A stretch of 64,000 nucleotides of DNA from CADCTB01 sp035494015. Its GTDB lineage: Bacteria; Actinomycetota; Acidimicrobiia; Acidimicrobiales; AC-14. This document shows positions 26,882 to 34,856 of the stretch, piece after piece. The notes beneath the pieces are model-generated. The model saw nothing but the letters and a program-made list of their open reading frames with translations. It was not told the origin of the DNA and searched no databases. Made by a program: the position numbers and the translations under genes. Numbering within the stretch: the stretch's first letter is position 1; each line of letters starts with the position of its first letter. Where the stretch lies: NCBI GenBank assembly GCA_035494015.1, contig DATJHJ010000030.1, positions 1 to 64,000 of the forward strand, given 5' to 3'.

Positions 26882-28618
26882 CTAGCAGGGCGGCGGCGGC
26901 GCGCCCTTCGGCACCGGGACCGGCGTGATCTGTGACGCCAGCGTGGTGGTCGTGATCGTGGTCTGCGCCGATCCGGCGGCGCCGGCCGCGCCCGCCGCCT
27001 TGAGCCCGTTGTAGTCCGCTCCGACCACCAGGCTGACGTCGACCGCCTTCAGGGTGGCGTCCTCCTTGAGGGTCGGCGGGGTGGCCAGGGCGGCCTGCAG
27101 GAGCTGCGCCTTGGCCAGCTGGCCCGTCCCGTAGGTGATCGTGCTCTTGGCGGCCAGGGCGGGCGTGTCGCCCTTGTCGGCCACGACGAAACCGGCGCTG
27201 GTCAGCGAGGTGGCGACCTTGGCCGCGGCGCCCGGCGTGCCCACGCCGTTGAGGACCCGTACCCGCACGTCGCCAGGCCGAACCGCGCTCGCGGTGCCCG
27301 CCACCGTCGACGACGTCCCCGCCCGGGCGGTCGTGCTGGTGGTCGAGCCCACCCCGGCGATGGTCGTCGGGGCGGCGTCGATGGGGGCCCGGCCGTTGAG
27401 GAGGTCGATCATGGGCTGGGCCTGGGCGGTCTGGAGCTTGAGCACGGACTTGCCGTCGATGTCGGCCGGGTCCGTCGGCAGCGTCCGCAGCACGACCCGG
27501 TCGGGGTCCAGCGAGCTGAAGCGGCGGCCGAGGGCAGTGATGTCCTTGGTAGAGAGGGCGGAGTCGAAGGTGACGTCCTTGACGCCGATGCCGATGAGGC
27601 GGTTGAGCTGGATCGGGTTGGTGATGCCCGACGACAGCGCCTTCTTCATCATGCGCCGGATGAAGTCCTGCTGGCGCTCGATGCGGCCCAGGTCGGCGCG
27701 GCCGTCCTCCTGCCACGTCCCGTTGATCAGGAACTCCATCTTGCGGCTGCGGACCCACGCCAGGGCCTGCTGGCCGTTCAGGTCGAAGCAGCCGGCCTTG
27801 CCGATGTCGAGCCCGCTCCCCGAGTCGCGCACGGGGTAGGGCAGGTAGATGGTCACGCCGCCGACGGTCTCCACGATGTCCTTGAAGCCCACGAAGTCAA
27901 CTTGGACGTAGTGGTTGATGGTGATGTTCAGGGCCCGTTGGATGGTGGCGACGAGCTGGTCGGGCCCGCCGAGGGCGAAGGCGGCGTTGACCCGGTCCGA
28001 GAAGTTGGTGTCGGCGATGGGCAGGTACAGGTCCCGCGGCACCGAGACGATGGCCGCCTTCTCCGCCCTCGGGTCGATGTGGAGCACCATCATGGTGTCG
28101 CTGCGCTGGCCCCCGACCACGTCCTTCCCGAACCCGGTGGCGTCGGTCCCCTCCAGGTTGGCCCTGCTGTCCGAGCCGACGAGGAGGACGTTCATCACCG
28201 CGCCGGGCACGTCGTCGGCCAGGTTGGGAACGTCGACCCGCTTGATCTGGCCCAGCCGGCTCTGCACATAGAGGGACACCACGCCGGCGAAGAACGTCGA
28301 CAGGATGCCGAGAATGATGACGGCGATCAGGATCCGCCGGCGGCGGCGGCGCTGGCGGAGCACCTTCGCCCGCTGCGGCGAGACGGCCGCCGCGGGGCGG
28401 GCCGCGACCGCCGGTGTGGGACCCAGGGCGTGCACCACTCTCGGCGTCGCCGTCGCCGTGGACGCCCGGCGCAGGCGCCGGCGGCGGCTGCCGGCGCTGC
28501 CTCCGGTCTCGGCGTGGCCGTTCGGCGCCGCCAGGTCGTCGTCGTCACCGGTGTGCTGGCCGGCCCGGGTGGCGGCGATCCGCACGCCCTCGGGCCCGAT
28601 CGGGGGGCCGTCGGTCAA
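26882..28618 (-). CDS. LytR-CpsA-Psr family cell-wall glycan ligase
   Basis: A 578-residue protein. A basic, disordered cytoplasmic N-terminus (to about 90) precedes one membrane helix (ILIAVIILGILSTFFAGVV). The LCP domain has NVLLVGSDSRA, the arginines in RSDTMMVLHID and VSVPRDLYLPI, and ALAWVRSRK. A Ser/Thr-rich linker and a LytR_C domain (VRVRVLNGVGTPGAA) follow. LCP enzymes move undecaprenyl-linked glycans onto peptidoglycan, fitting the rhamnose, UXS and WbbL genes downstream. The start is probably TTG at 28618; GTG 11 codons later is an alternative. Confidence 0.9.
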   Translation of the reverse strand: MTDGPPIGPEGVRIAATRAGQHTGDDDDLAAPNGHAETGGSAGSRRRRLRRASTATATPRVVHALGPTPAVAARPAAAVSPQRAKVLRQRRRRRRILIAVIILGILSTFFAGVVSLYVQSRLGQIKRVDVPNLADDVPGAVMNVLLVGSDSRANLEGTDATGFGKDVVGGQRSDTMMVLHIDPRAEKAAIVSVPRDLYLPIADTNFSDRVNAAFALGGPDQLVATIQRALNITINHYVQVDFVGFKDIVETVGGVTIYLPYPVRDSGSGLDIGKAGCFDLNGQQALAWVRSRKMEFLINGTWQEDGRADLGRIERQQDFIRRMMKKALSSGITNPIQLNRLIGIGVKDVTFDSALSTKDITALGRRFSSLDPDRVVLRTLPTDPADIDGKSVLKLQTAQAQPMIDLLNGRAPIDAAPTTIAGVGSTTSTTARAGTSSTVAGTASAVRPGDVRVRVLNGVGTPGAAAKVATSLTSAGFVVADKGDTPALAAKSTITYGTGQLAKAQLLQAALATPPTLKEDATLKAVDVSLVVGADYNGLKAAGAAGAAGSAQTTITTTTLASQITPVPVPKGAPPPPC

Positions 28619-28676
28619 ACGCGAGCTCCGCTCGTCGGCACGCTGCCGCAGAAGGCAAAGCTCATGACCTCTCCCG

Positions 28677-28682
28677 TAGGCT
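28677..28682 (+). promoter_or_regulatory. -10-like TAGGCT for pabB, leaderless geometry
   Basis: TAGGCT ends 7 nt before the GTG of pabB, with no Shine-Dalgarno between. Transcription would begin at the start codon. It lies in the 71-bp gap divergent from the LCP gene. Function is inferred from position. Confidence 0.4.
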
Positions 28683-28689
28683 CCATCCG

Positions 28690-29688
28690 GTGGACGTGGC
28701 CGTCGTGGGCGGATGCCTGCTGACCGGCCTTCGCGACGTCACGAACGACATTACCGCCCTGGACGCCCGCGGTCACGGTCGGTGGGTGGTCGTCATGCCG
28801 TTCGACGGCCCGCCGACGTGCGCCCGCTTCGAGGACTGCCGCCCCGCTCCGGCGGTACCGATGGCGGCTCGGGCCGCCCCCGTCGCCGGCTGGCGCTCCA
28901 GCCTCGACGCCGAAGGGTTCGCCAAAGGGGTGGCCGCGGTGCGCGAGGCGGTCATGGCCGGGGAGGTGTACCAGGTCAACCTGTGCCGGCGGCTGACCAC
29001 CTCGGCGCCCCTGCCGCCCGGGTTCGACGTGCTCGGGCTCGGGGCCGCGCTCGCCCGCGCCAACCCCGCCCCCTTCGCCGCCACCGTCGTGATCGACCGG
29101 ATCGCCCTGGCCGTCGCGTCGGCGTCCCCCGAGTTGTTCCTCCGCCGGCGGGGGCGGATGGTGGAGACCCGGCCGATCAAGGGGACGGCCGCGGACGGGG
29201 TCGAGTTCCTCGACAAGGACCGGGCCGAGAACGTCATGATCGTCGACCTCATGCGCAACGACCTCGGCCGGGTGTGCGAGTACGGGTCGGTGACCGTTCC
29301 CGCCCTCTGTCGCGAGGAGCGGCACCCCGGCCTCGTCCACCTGGTCAGCACCGTGCGGGGTGGGTTGCGGGCGGGGGTGGGCTGGGCCGAGCTGCTGGCC
29401 GCCACCTTCCCGCCCGGGTCGGTGACGGGTGCCCCCAAGCTGGCTGCCCTCGACGTCATCGCCCAGCTGGAGCCGGCGCGGCGCGGTATCTACTGCGGAG
29501 CCATCGGCTGGGTCGACGCCGAGACCGGCAACGGCGACCTCAACGTCGCCATCCGCACGTTTTGGACCGAGGACGGCCGCCTCCACCTCGGCACCGGGGC
29601 CGGCATCACCTGGGGCTCCACCGCCGAGGGCGAGTGGGACGAGACCGAGCTCAAGGCCCGCCGCCTGTTGGCGGTGGCCGGTCGGTGA
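28690..29688 (+). CDS. pabB: Aminodeoxychorismate synthase component I
   Basis: A 332-residue chorismate-utilising enzyme. Motifs include GEVYQVNLCRR, SPELFLRRRGR, TRPIKGTA, DLMRNDLGRVCEYG, LVSTVRGGL, PPGSVTGAPK, YCGAIGW and GAGITWGS. TrpE is possible by fold. The short N-terminus and translational coupling to a PabC-type lyase point to folate synthesis. Start GTG at 28690 (a second GTG two codons on). It overlaps pabC by GTGA. Confidence 0.88.
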   Translation: MDVAVVGGCLLTGLRDVTNDITALDARGHGRWVVVMPFDGPPTCARFEDCRPAPAVPMAARAAPVAGWRSSLDAEGFAKGVAAVREAVMAGEVYQVNLCRRLTTSAPLPPGFDVLGLGAALARANPAPFAATVVIDRIALAVASASPELFLRRRGRMVETRPIKGTAADGVEFLDKDRAENVMIVDLMRNDLGRVCEYGSVTVPALCREERHPGLVHLVSTVRGGLRAGVGWAELLAATFPPGSVTGAPKLAALDVIAQLEPARRGIYCGAIGWVDAETGNGDLNVAIRTFWTEDGRLHLGTGAGITWGSTAEGEWDETELKARRLLAVAGR

Positions 29689-30512
29689 GTGTCGTCTGGA
29701 TCGATGGGAGCCTGAAGGCCGCGGACGAGGCCAGGGTCTCCCCCTTCGACCACGGCCTGCTCACCGGCGACGGCGTGTTTGAGACGCTGCGGGTGACCCG
29801 GGGGGTCCCCTTCGCCGCTCGCCGCCACCACGACCGATTGGCCCGGTCCGCGACCGCCATGGGCCTGCCCGTCCCGCCAAGCGAGTTGGTGGGCGCCGCC
29901 CTGGCCGACGTGGTGGCCGCGAACCACCTGGTGGAGGGCCGGCTGCGGGTGACGCTGACCGGAGGGCCGGCGCCCCTCGGCTCGGACCGGGCCGACGTCG
30001 CGCCCACGCTGATCGTGGCCGGCGGCCCGCTGCCGAACTGGCCGGCGAGCGCCGACGTGGCCACCGTGCTGTGGCCCCGCAACGAGCGGGGCGCCCTGGC
30101 CGGGATCAAGACCATTTCCTACGGCGAGAACGTGATCGCCCTGGCCCGGGCCCGCCAGGCCGGGGCCGGCGAGGCCATCTTCGCCAATCTGGCCGGCAAC
30201 CTGTGCGAAGGGACCGGGACCAACGTGTTCATCGGGACCGGCGGCCGGCTCGTCACGCCGCCCCTGTCGTCCGGGTGCCTGGCCGGGGTGACCCGGGAGC
30301 TGCTCCTGGAGGTCGCCGATATCGTCGAGGAGGACGTCCCGGCGGCCGCCCTCGCCACCGCCGACGAGGCGTTTCTCACCTCCAGCACCCGCGACGTCCA
30401 GCCCATCCGAAGGGTCGACGCGGGGAGCCTACCGGCGTGCCCGGGCCCGTTGACCGCGGCCGCGGCCTTCGCCTTCCGCCAATTGCTGGCCGCCGACGAT
30501 CTCGACCCCTGA
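29685..30512 (+). CDS. pabC: Aminodeoxychorismate lyase (class IV aminotransferase fold)
   Basis: A 275-residue fold-type IV PLP enzyme. It has SPFDHGLLTGDGVFETLRV, a PLP-binding Lys in GIKTISYGENV, Glu in GNLCEGTGTNVF and SGCLAGVTRELL. It releases p-aminobenzoate and pyruvate from aminodeoxychorismate; branched-chain or D-amino acid transaminase activity is an alternative for the fold. The GTG start overlaps the pabB stop, linking the two reactions of one pathway. Confidence 0.88.
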   Translation: MSVVWIDGSLKAADEARVSPFDHGLLTGDGVFETLRVTRGVPFAARRHHDRLARSATAMGLPVPPSELVGAALADVVAANHLVEGRLRVTLTGGPAPLGSDRADVAPTLIVAGGPLPNWPASADVATVLWPRNERGALAGIKTISYGENVIALARARQAGAGEAIFANLAGNLCEGTGTNVFIGTGGRLVTPPLSSGCLAGVTRELLLEVADIVEEDVPAAALATADEAFLTSSTRDVQPIRRVDAGSLPACPGPLTAAAAFAFRQLLAADDLDP

Positions 30513-30524
30513 ACGAACGGGAAC

Positions 30525-30530
30525 TAGCCT
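30525..30530 (+). promoter_or_regulatory. -10-like TAGCCT for the lipoprotein gene
   Basis: TAGCCT ends 6 nt before the GTG start at 30537 and no Shine-Dalgarno is present. This fits a leaderless promoter, separate from pabBC which ends 12 bp upstream of the hexamer. Confidence 0.4.
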
Positions 30531-30536
30531 TCCCCG

Positions 30537-31382
30537 GTGCGTCAGTTCCGTCTGGTGTTGATCGTGCTGGTCTTGGCCGCGGCATCGGCGGCGTGCGGAG
30601 GGGGCGGGAGCAGTGACGACAGCGACGCCGCCGCCCCGGCGCCCACCACGACGGCCCCGGCGGGGGCGACGACCGTCCCCGTGGCCACCAGTGGCGGGGG
30701 GACCACCGTCGCCGCCACCAACCTCAGCCTGCGCATCACCGACCTCCACCTGGCCAACTCGGAGGAGTCGGACAACGGGGTGCGGATCCTGCTGCCCGCC
30801 GGGGTCACCACCGCGTCGGTCAGCATCACCGGTCTCCCGTCGCCCAACCGGGTGATCTCGGTCTGCCAGACCAACGACCTGGACAAGCGCCTGCCCACCG
30901 CGGTCTGCCGGATGCCGGCCCCCGGGGAGACCAGCACGGTCGCCCTCGGCAGCGGTGCCTCCGGCGTCGAGATCATGCAGGTCGGCGTGTCCGGGACCGG
31001 GCCGGCGGCCAACACCACGACCCTGAGCGACGTGACCATCCGCTACGCGGCGTCGTCCCGGGAGTTCAGCGTCCGTCTCCCCCAGATCGAGGCCGGCGAG
31101 TCCGGCGGGCGGCCCACCTTCGCCCTCACCCCACCCGGTCCCGGCGGGTCATACCGGGCCACGCTCAACTGGACCGTGATCCAGGTGTTCGGCGGTACGC
31201 CCAGCACCGCCCAGGTCGAGCTGGTGCAGGGTGGGAACACCCTCAACAAGGCGGCGGGGAGCGGCCTGGAGGTGCGGCTGACCGGCGACGTCCCCGCCCC
31301 CGTGGGCGACGTGGCCTTCCGGGTCCAGAACCTCGGCTCCTCGGCCCTGGTCAACCTCAAGCTGGCGGCGCTGCTGCCGTAG
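30537..31382 (+). CDS. Secreted lipoprotein of unknown function
   Basis: A 281-residue protein. The signal peptide ends in a lipobox (ASAAC, Cys20), followed by a Gly/Ser and Ala/Pro/Thr linker to about residue 60. The rest is beta-rich with no recognised domain: repeated short strands, two Cys (VCQTND and AVCRMP) that could form a disulfide, and a last strand VNLKLAALLP. It ends 4 bp from the stop of the convergent TfoX-like gene. Confidence 0.75.
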   Translation: MRQFRLVLIVLVLAAASAACGGGGSSDDSDAAAPAPTTTAPAGATTVPVATSGGGTTVAATNLSLRITDLHLANSEESDNGVRILLPAGVTTASVSITGLPSPNRVISVCQTNDLDKRLPTAVCRMPAPGETSTVALGSGASGVEIMQVGVSGTGPAANTTTLSDVTIRYAASSREFSVRLPQIEAGESGGRPTFALTPPGPGGSYRATLNWTVIQVFGGTPSTAQVELVQGGNTLNKAAGSGLEVRLTGDVPAPVGDVAFRVQNLGSSALVNLKLAALLP

Positions 31383-31386
31383 GGGG

Positions 31387-31722
31387 TCAGTGTTTGGCGG
31401 GCAGGGAGCGGGCGTAGGCCGTGCCCCGGTCCACCCACTTGGCCAGCTGCGCCTTCGTCCGCACGTCCTCGGTGTCGACGCGCAGCCAGCCGTTCATCGC
31501 CCGCCCGCGCATCTCCATGGGCCGGGCCTTCGTCGTCGACACCAGCCGTTCCGACTCCGCGGGGTCGACCCGCACCATGAGCCCGCCCTGGCCGCTGGCC
31601 GCCACCGCCATGTTGCCGCCGACCAGGAACGCCAGCCCCCCGAACATCTTCTGCTCGGTCACCTCGACCCCGTCCGGCAGCAGGCCGCGGATGCGTTCCG
31701 CCAGCCGCTCGTCGTACGCCAC
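31387..31722 (-). CDS. TfoX/Sxy N-terminal domain protein
   Basis: A 111-residue protein with the family opening MAYDERLAERIRGLL, then EQKMFGGLAFLVGGNMAVAAS and a late MNGWLRVD. The domain is named after the competence regulator Sxy, but stand-alone actinobacterial members are uncharacterised. The GTG at 31722 gives the standard start; the frame stays open further upstream into the PPOX gene. It follows the PPOX gene by 20 bp. Confidence 0.82.
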   Translation of the reverse strand: MAYDERLAERIRGLLPDGVEVTEQKMFGGLAFLVGGNMAVAASGQGGLMVRVDPAESERLVSTTKARPMEMRGRAMNGWLRVDTEDVRTKAQLAKWVDRGTAYARSLPAKH

Positions 31723-31742
31723 CGTGAAATGGTAGCGACGGG

Positions 31743-32318
31743 CTACGCCCGGGGGAAGGTCCACGACGTGGCCCCGCCGGGCTCGATCGTGGCCACCGCG
31801 GTGGCCCGGTGCGGCACCAGGCGGTAGACGGTCCAGGGCGGGGGGCCGGCGGACGGCGCGCTGAACTCGGCGGTCAGCGCCAGGCCGGTCTCGTCGACCT
31901 GGGCCGGCCAGCCGCCGGCCCGCCACACGTCGACGAGGGCGGCGACCCGCGACGGGTCGGTCACCGGCGCCGCGGTACCTTCGATCACCAGGTCGAACTC
32001 CCGGGCGGACGTGCTCAGGGTGCAGCGGGGGTCGCGGGCCAGGTTCCGGCCCTTGCGGGTCCGCTCGCCGGTCTCGAACCAGATGCTCCCGTCCACCCAG
32101 AGCGCGCCGACGCCGGTGACATGCGGGCTGCCGTCCTGGTTGAGCGTGGCCAGCCAGCAGGTGTGCCGGTCGGGCCCACCGGACCCGGGAGCCTGGGTCA
32201 GCCCGGCCTCGAGTCGAGCGGCGATAGGGGCCCAGTCGAGCGCGGGCAGGCGATAGAGGTCGGCGAGGTTCTTGGCGTCCACCATGGTGGTTTGACGGTC
32301 CAGGCGGCCGGGGCTCAT
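31743..32318 (-). CDS. Pyridoxamine 5'-phosphate oxidase-fold protein, likely F420/flavin binding
   Basis: A 191-residue split-beta-barrel protein. LNQDGSPHVTGVGALWVDGSIWFETG and TRKGRNLARDPRCTLS are characteristic of PPOX/FDOR proteins. Many actinobacterial members use F420 rather than FMN, and cofD-cofE are in this window, so F420 use is plausible but unproven. ATG at 32318 overlaps the ABC exporter stop (ATGA); an internal ATG at 32285 is an alternative start. Confidence 0.8.
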   Translation of the reverse strand: MSPGRLDRQTTMVDAKNLADLYRLPALDWAPIAARLEAGLTQAPGSGGPDRHTCWLATLNQDGSPHVTGVGALWVDGSIWFETGERTRKGRNLARDPRCTLSTSAREFDLVIEGTAAPVTDPSRVAALVDVWRAGGWPAQVDETGLALTAEFSAPSAGPPPWTVYRLVPHRATAVATIEPGGATSWTFPRA

Positions 32319-34180
32319 CGGCGCGCCGGGTCGGGCTCCGGGGACAGGTAGGCGGCGGCCTGGAGGGTGAACAGCTCGGCGTAGCGGCCGCCTTCGGCGA
32401 GGAGCTGGTCGTGGCTGCCCTGTTCCACCAGGCGGCCGCCGGCGAGCACGAAGATCCGGTCGGCTGAGCGGACGCTGGAGAACCGGTGCGAGATGAGCAG
32501 CACGGTCCGGCCGCGGGCCATGGTCCGGATGCGCTCGAACAGCTCGTGCTCGGCCCGGGGGTCGAGGGCGGCCGTGGGCTCGTCGAGGATGACGAACCGC
32601 GCCCCCCGGAAGAAGGCCCGGGCCAGGGCCACCCGCTGCCACTGGCCGATGGACAGCTCCTCCCCGCCCTCGAATTGGCGCCCGAGCACCGACTCGTAGC
32701 CCTGGGGCAACGCCTCCAGGAAGGCGTGCGCCCCCGCCTCCCGGGCCGCCTCGGCGACCTCGTCCACGTCGCCGCCTCGCTCGTTCCCCCCGATGGCGAT
32801 GTTCTCGCGTGCGCTCAGGCAGTACTGGGCGAAGTCCTGGAAGATCACCGCGATGTGGCGGCGCACGTCCACCGGGTCACAGGTCGTGGTGTCGACGCCG
32901 TCCCACAGGATCCGGCCGGTCGTGGGCTGGTACAGGTGGCACAGCAGCTTGGCCAGCGTGGTCTTCCCCGACCCGTTCTCGCCGACCAGGGCCACCACCT
33001 CACCGGCGTGGATCTCGAACGACACGTCGTCCAGGGCCACCCGGTCGGTCCCCGGATAGGTGAAGCTCACGTGGTCGACGGCCAGGGTGTCGAACCCCTC
33101 CGGGGCGGGGCCGTCGGGGCGGGCGGCGGCGACCACGGGCGCCAGTTCCAGGAAGGAGTTGAAGTCGTCGAGGAACAGGGCGTCCTCGAACAGGCCGGCG
33201 CCGCTCTGGGCGATGGATCCCAGCCGGCCACCGAGCTGCTGGATGGCCACGGCGGCGGCCACCGCCGACGCCACGCTCATCCGCCCGGCCAGCAGCAGGC
33301 CCACGAGCAGGGCGACGCTGAGGCCCGAGAGCACCGAGCTGGCCAGGCTGGCGACGATCGCCCGTCGCAACCGGAGGCGGGTGATCGTCCGCACGCCGTC
33401 GATGCGTTCGTCGTACAGCGCGTCGTAGCGGCGACGGAGGCGGCCGGCGGCGTCGAAGGCGCGGATCTCCTGCGCGAAGTACTTGGCGGTGAGCGCCATG
33501 CCCAGGTACTGGCGCTTGCGGTCCGACGGGGTCATCCCCCAGCCGAAGCGGTGGGAGGTCCGGCTGTTGCGGACCGTCGCCACCCATACGGGGACGTAGG
33601 CGACGAGGACGAAGGGGACCAGCAGGGGTTGCAGCGCCAGCAGGGCGGCCAGCAACCCGACCACCCCGATCAGCGACGACGTGAGCTGGAGCAGGCTGTT
33701 GGTCAGGTTGATGGGGCGGAAGCCGGCGGCCAGCTGGGCCCGCATGAGCCGGTCGTGGAACTCGGGGTTCTCGTAGGCCTCCAGGTCGACGACGGTGGCC
33801 ACGTCGAGAATGCGCTCCTGGGCGTGGCGCCCGACCAGTTCGGCCATCAGCCGCTGGAGCTCGGTGCGGGCGGACTGGGCGAAGCTGAGGAGGCCGGTGA
33901 CGGCGAGGAAGGCCACCAGGGCGGGCAGGACGTGGGCCAAGCCGAGGTCGAGGCGGTCGGCCTGGAGGATCTCGGCCAGCAGGCGGCGGCCCACCAGCAA
34001 CTGGACGGCGACCCCGAAGCCGGTGACCACCTGCAGGGCGGCGGAGACGGTGAGCTCCCGGGGCCCGGCCCGGCGGACCAGCGTCAGCGCCCCGCCGGCG
34101 ACCTGCGGGAACCGGCGCAGCGAGTGGTCCTGCGCCTTCCGCCAGACGTCGTCGATGGTCGCCCGCCGTACCTCCGCCAC
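32315..34180 (-). CDS. ABC exporter, fused membrane and ATPase domains
   Basis: A 621-residue half-transporter. The first 340 residues hold about six membrane segments. The ATPase part has FTYPGTDRVALDDVSFEI, Walker A GENGSGKTT, Q-loop VIFQDFAQ, a signature degenerated to LSIGQWQ, Walker B FVILDEPTAALD and the H-loop SHRF. The signature resembles lantibiotic/peptide and lipid exporters; the substrate is unknown. It lies 9 bp after birA. A TAGCCT hexamer 6 nt before its GTG includes the birA stop codon. Confidence 0.88.
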   Translation of the reverse strand: MAEVRRATIDDVWRKAQDHSLRRFPQVAGGALTLVRRAGPRELTVSAALQVVTGFGVAVQLLVGRRLLAEILQADRLDLGLAHVLPALVAFLAVTGLLSFAQSARTELQRLMAELVGRHAQERILDVATVVDLEAYENPEFHDRLMRAQLAAGFRPINLTNSLLQLTSSLIGVVGLLAALLALQPLLVPFVLVAYVPVWVATVRNSRTSHRFGWGMTPSDRKRQYLGMALTAKYFAQEIRAFDAAGRLRRRYDALYDERIDGVRTITRLRLRRAIVASLASSVLSGLSVALLVGLLLAGRMSVASAVAAAVAIQQLGGRLGSIAQSGAGLFEDALFLDDFNSFLELAPVVAAARPDGPAPEGFDTLAVDHVSFTYPGTDRVALDDVSFEIHAGEVVALVGENGSGKTTLAKLLCHLYQPTTGRILWDGVDTTTCDPVDVRRHIAVIFQDFAQYCLSARENIAIGGNERGGDVDEVAEAAREAGAHAFLEALPQGYESVLGRQFEGGEELSIGQWQRVALARAFFRGARFVILDEPTAALDPRAEHELFERIRTMARGRTVLLISHRFSSVRSADRIFVLAGGRLVEQGSHDQLLAEGGRYAELFTLQAAAYLSPEPDPARR

Positions 34181-34189
34181 AGCGGAAGG

Positions 34190-34834
34190 CTACCGGAGGT
34201 GGAGCACGTCGCCGGCGGTGATTTTCCGCCCGTCCACGACCAGCCGGCCCTCGTCGTCGACAGCCTCGGCCACGCCTTCGACGGTCTCGCCGGGCAGCTC
34301 GACCCGGACCCGGCGGCCGATCGTGGCGCACCGCTGCCGGTACCGGGCCAGCACGTCGGCCGGCTGGTCGAGCCCGGCCAGGTAGGCGGCGAGCAGCTCG
34401 TCGCGGTCGACGTCGGGGCCGAGCCAGGCCGCCCCGGCCGGGGCCCAGGTCAGGTTGAGCCCGAGCCCGACGACGGCGGCGTCGCCGACCAGCTCGGACA
34501 GGATCCCGCCGACCTTGCGACCGTCGAGCAGCACGTCGTTCGGCCACTTGAGCGTGGTCGCCACGCCGGCCACCTGCTCGCACGCCTCGGCCGCGGCCAG
34601 CCCGGCGGCCAGGGTGACGAGTGGGGGAACGGGCCGCAGGACGACCGAGACGAGCAGGCCGGAGCCGGCCGGGGACTCCCACGTCCGGCCCCGGCGGCCC
34701 CGCCCCGCGGTCTGGTGGTCGGCCCCGACGACCAGGCCGTCGGCGGCGCCCGCCCGGGCCGCGTCGGCGGCGAACCGGTTGGTCGAGTCGATCTCCGGGA
34801 ACCAGCGGATGTCGGAGAACCGGCGGGTGGGCAC
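34190..34834 (-). CDS. birA: Biotin-[acetyl-CoA-carboxylase] ligase
   Basis: A 214-residue stand-alone ligase without the DNA-binding domain. It has EIDSTNRFAADAA, the biotinyl-AMP loop GRGRRGRTWESPAG, LKWPNDVLLDGRKVGGILSE and GLGLNL. It activates biotin and attaches it to the carrier Lys of the carboxylase encoded divergently at 34857. GTG at 34834 is preferred; an ATG at 34882 would lie inside the divergent gene. Confidence 0.93.
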   Translation of the reverse strand: MPTRRFSDIRWFPEIDSTNRFAADAARAGAADGLVVGADHQTAGRGRRGRTWESPAGSGLLVSVVLRPVPPLVTLAAGLAAAEACEQVAGVATTLKWPNDVLLDGRKVGGILSELVGDAAVVGLGLNLTWAPAGAAWLGPDVDRDELLAAYLAGLDQPADVLARYRQRCATIGRRVRVELPGETVEGVAEAVDDEGRLVVDGRKITAGDVLHLR

Positions 34835-34842
34835 GTCTGGGC

Positions 34843-34849
34843 CATTATT
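34843..34849. promoter_or_regulatory. Overlapping divergent -10 elements for accA and birA
   Basis: The AT-only heptamer region CATTATT sits between two start codons only 22 bp apart. On the plus strand CATTAT is 8 nt before the carboxylase GTG. On the minus strand AATAAT is 9 nt before the birA GTG. Both would give leaderless or nearly leaderless messages, and the two polymerases would compete. Confidence 0.45.
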
Positions 34850-34856
34850 GCGGGCC

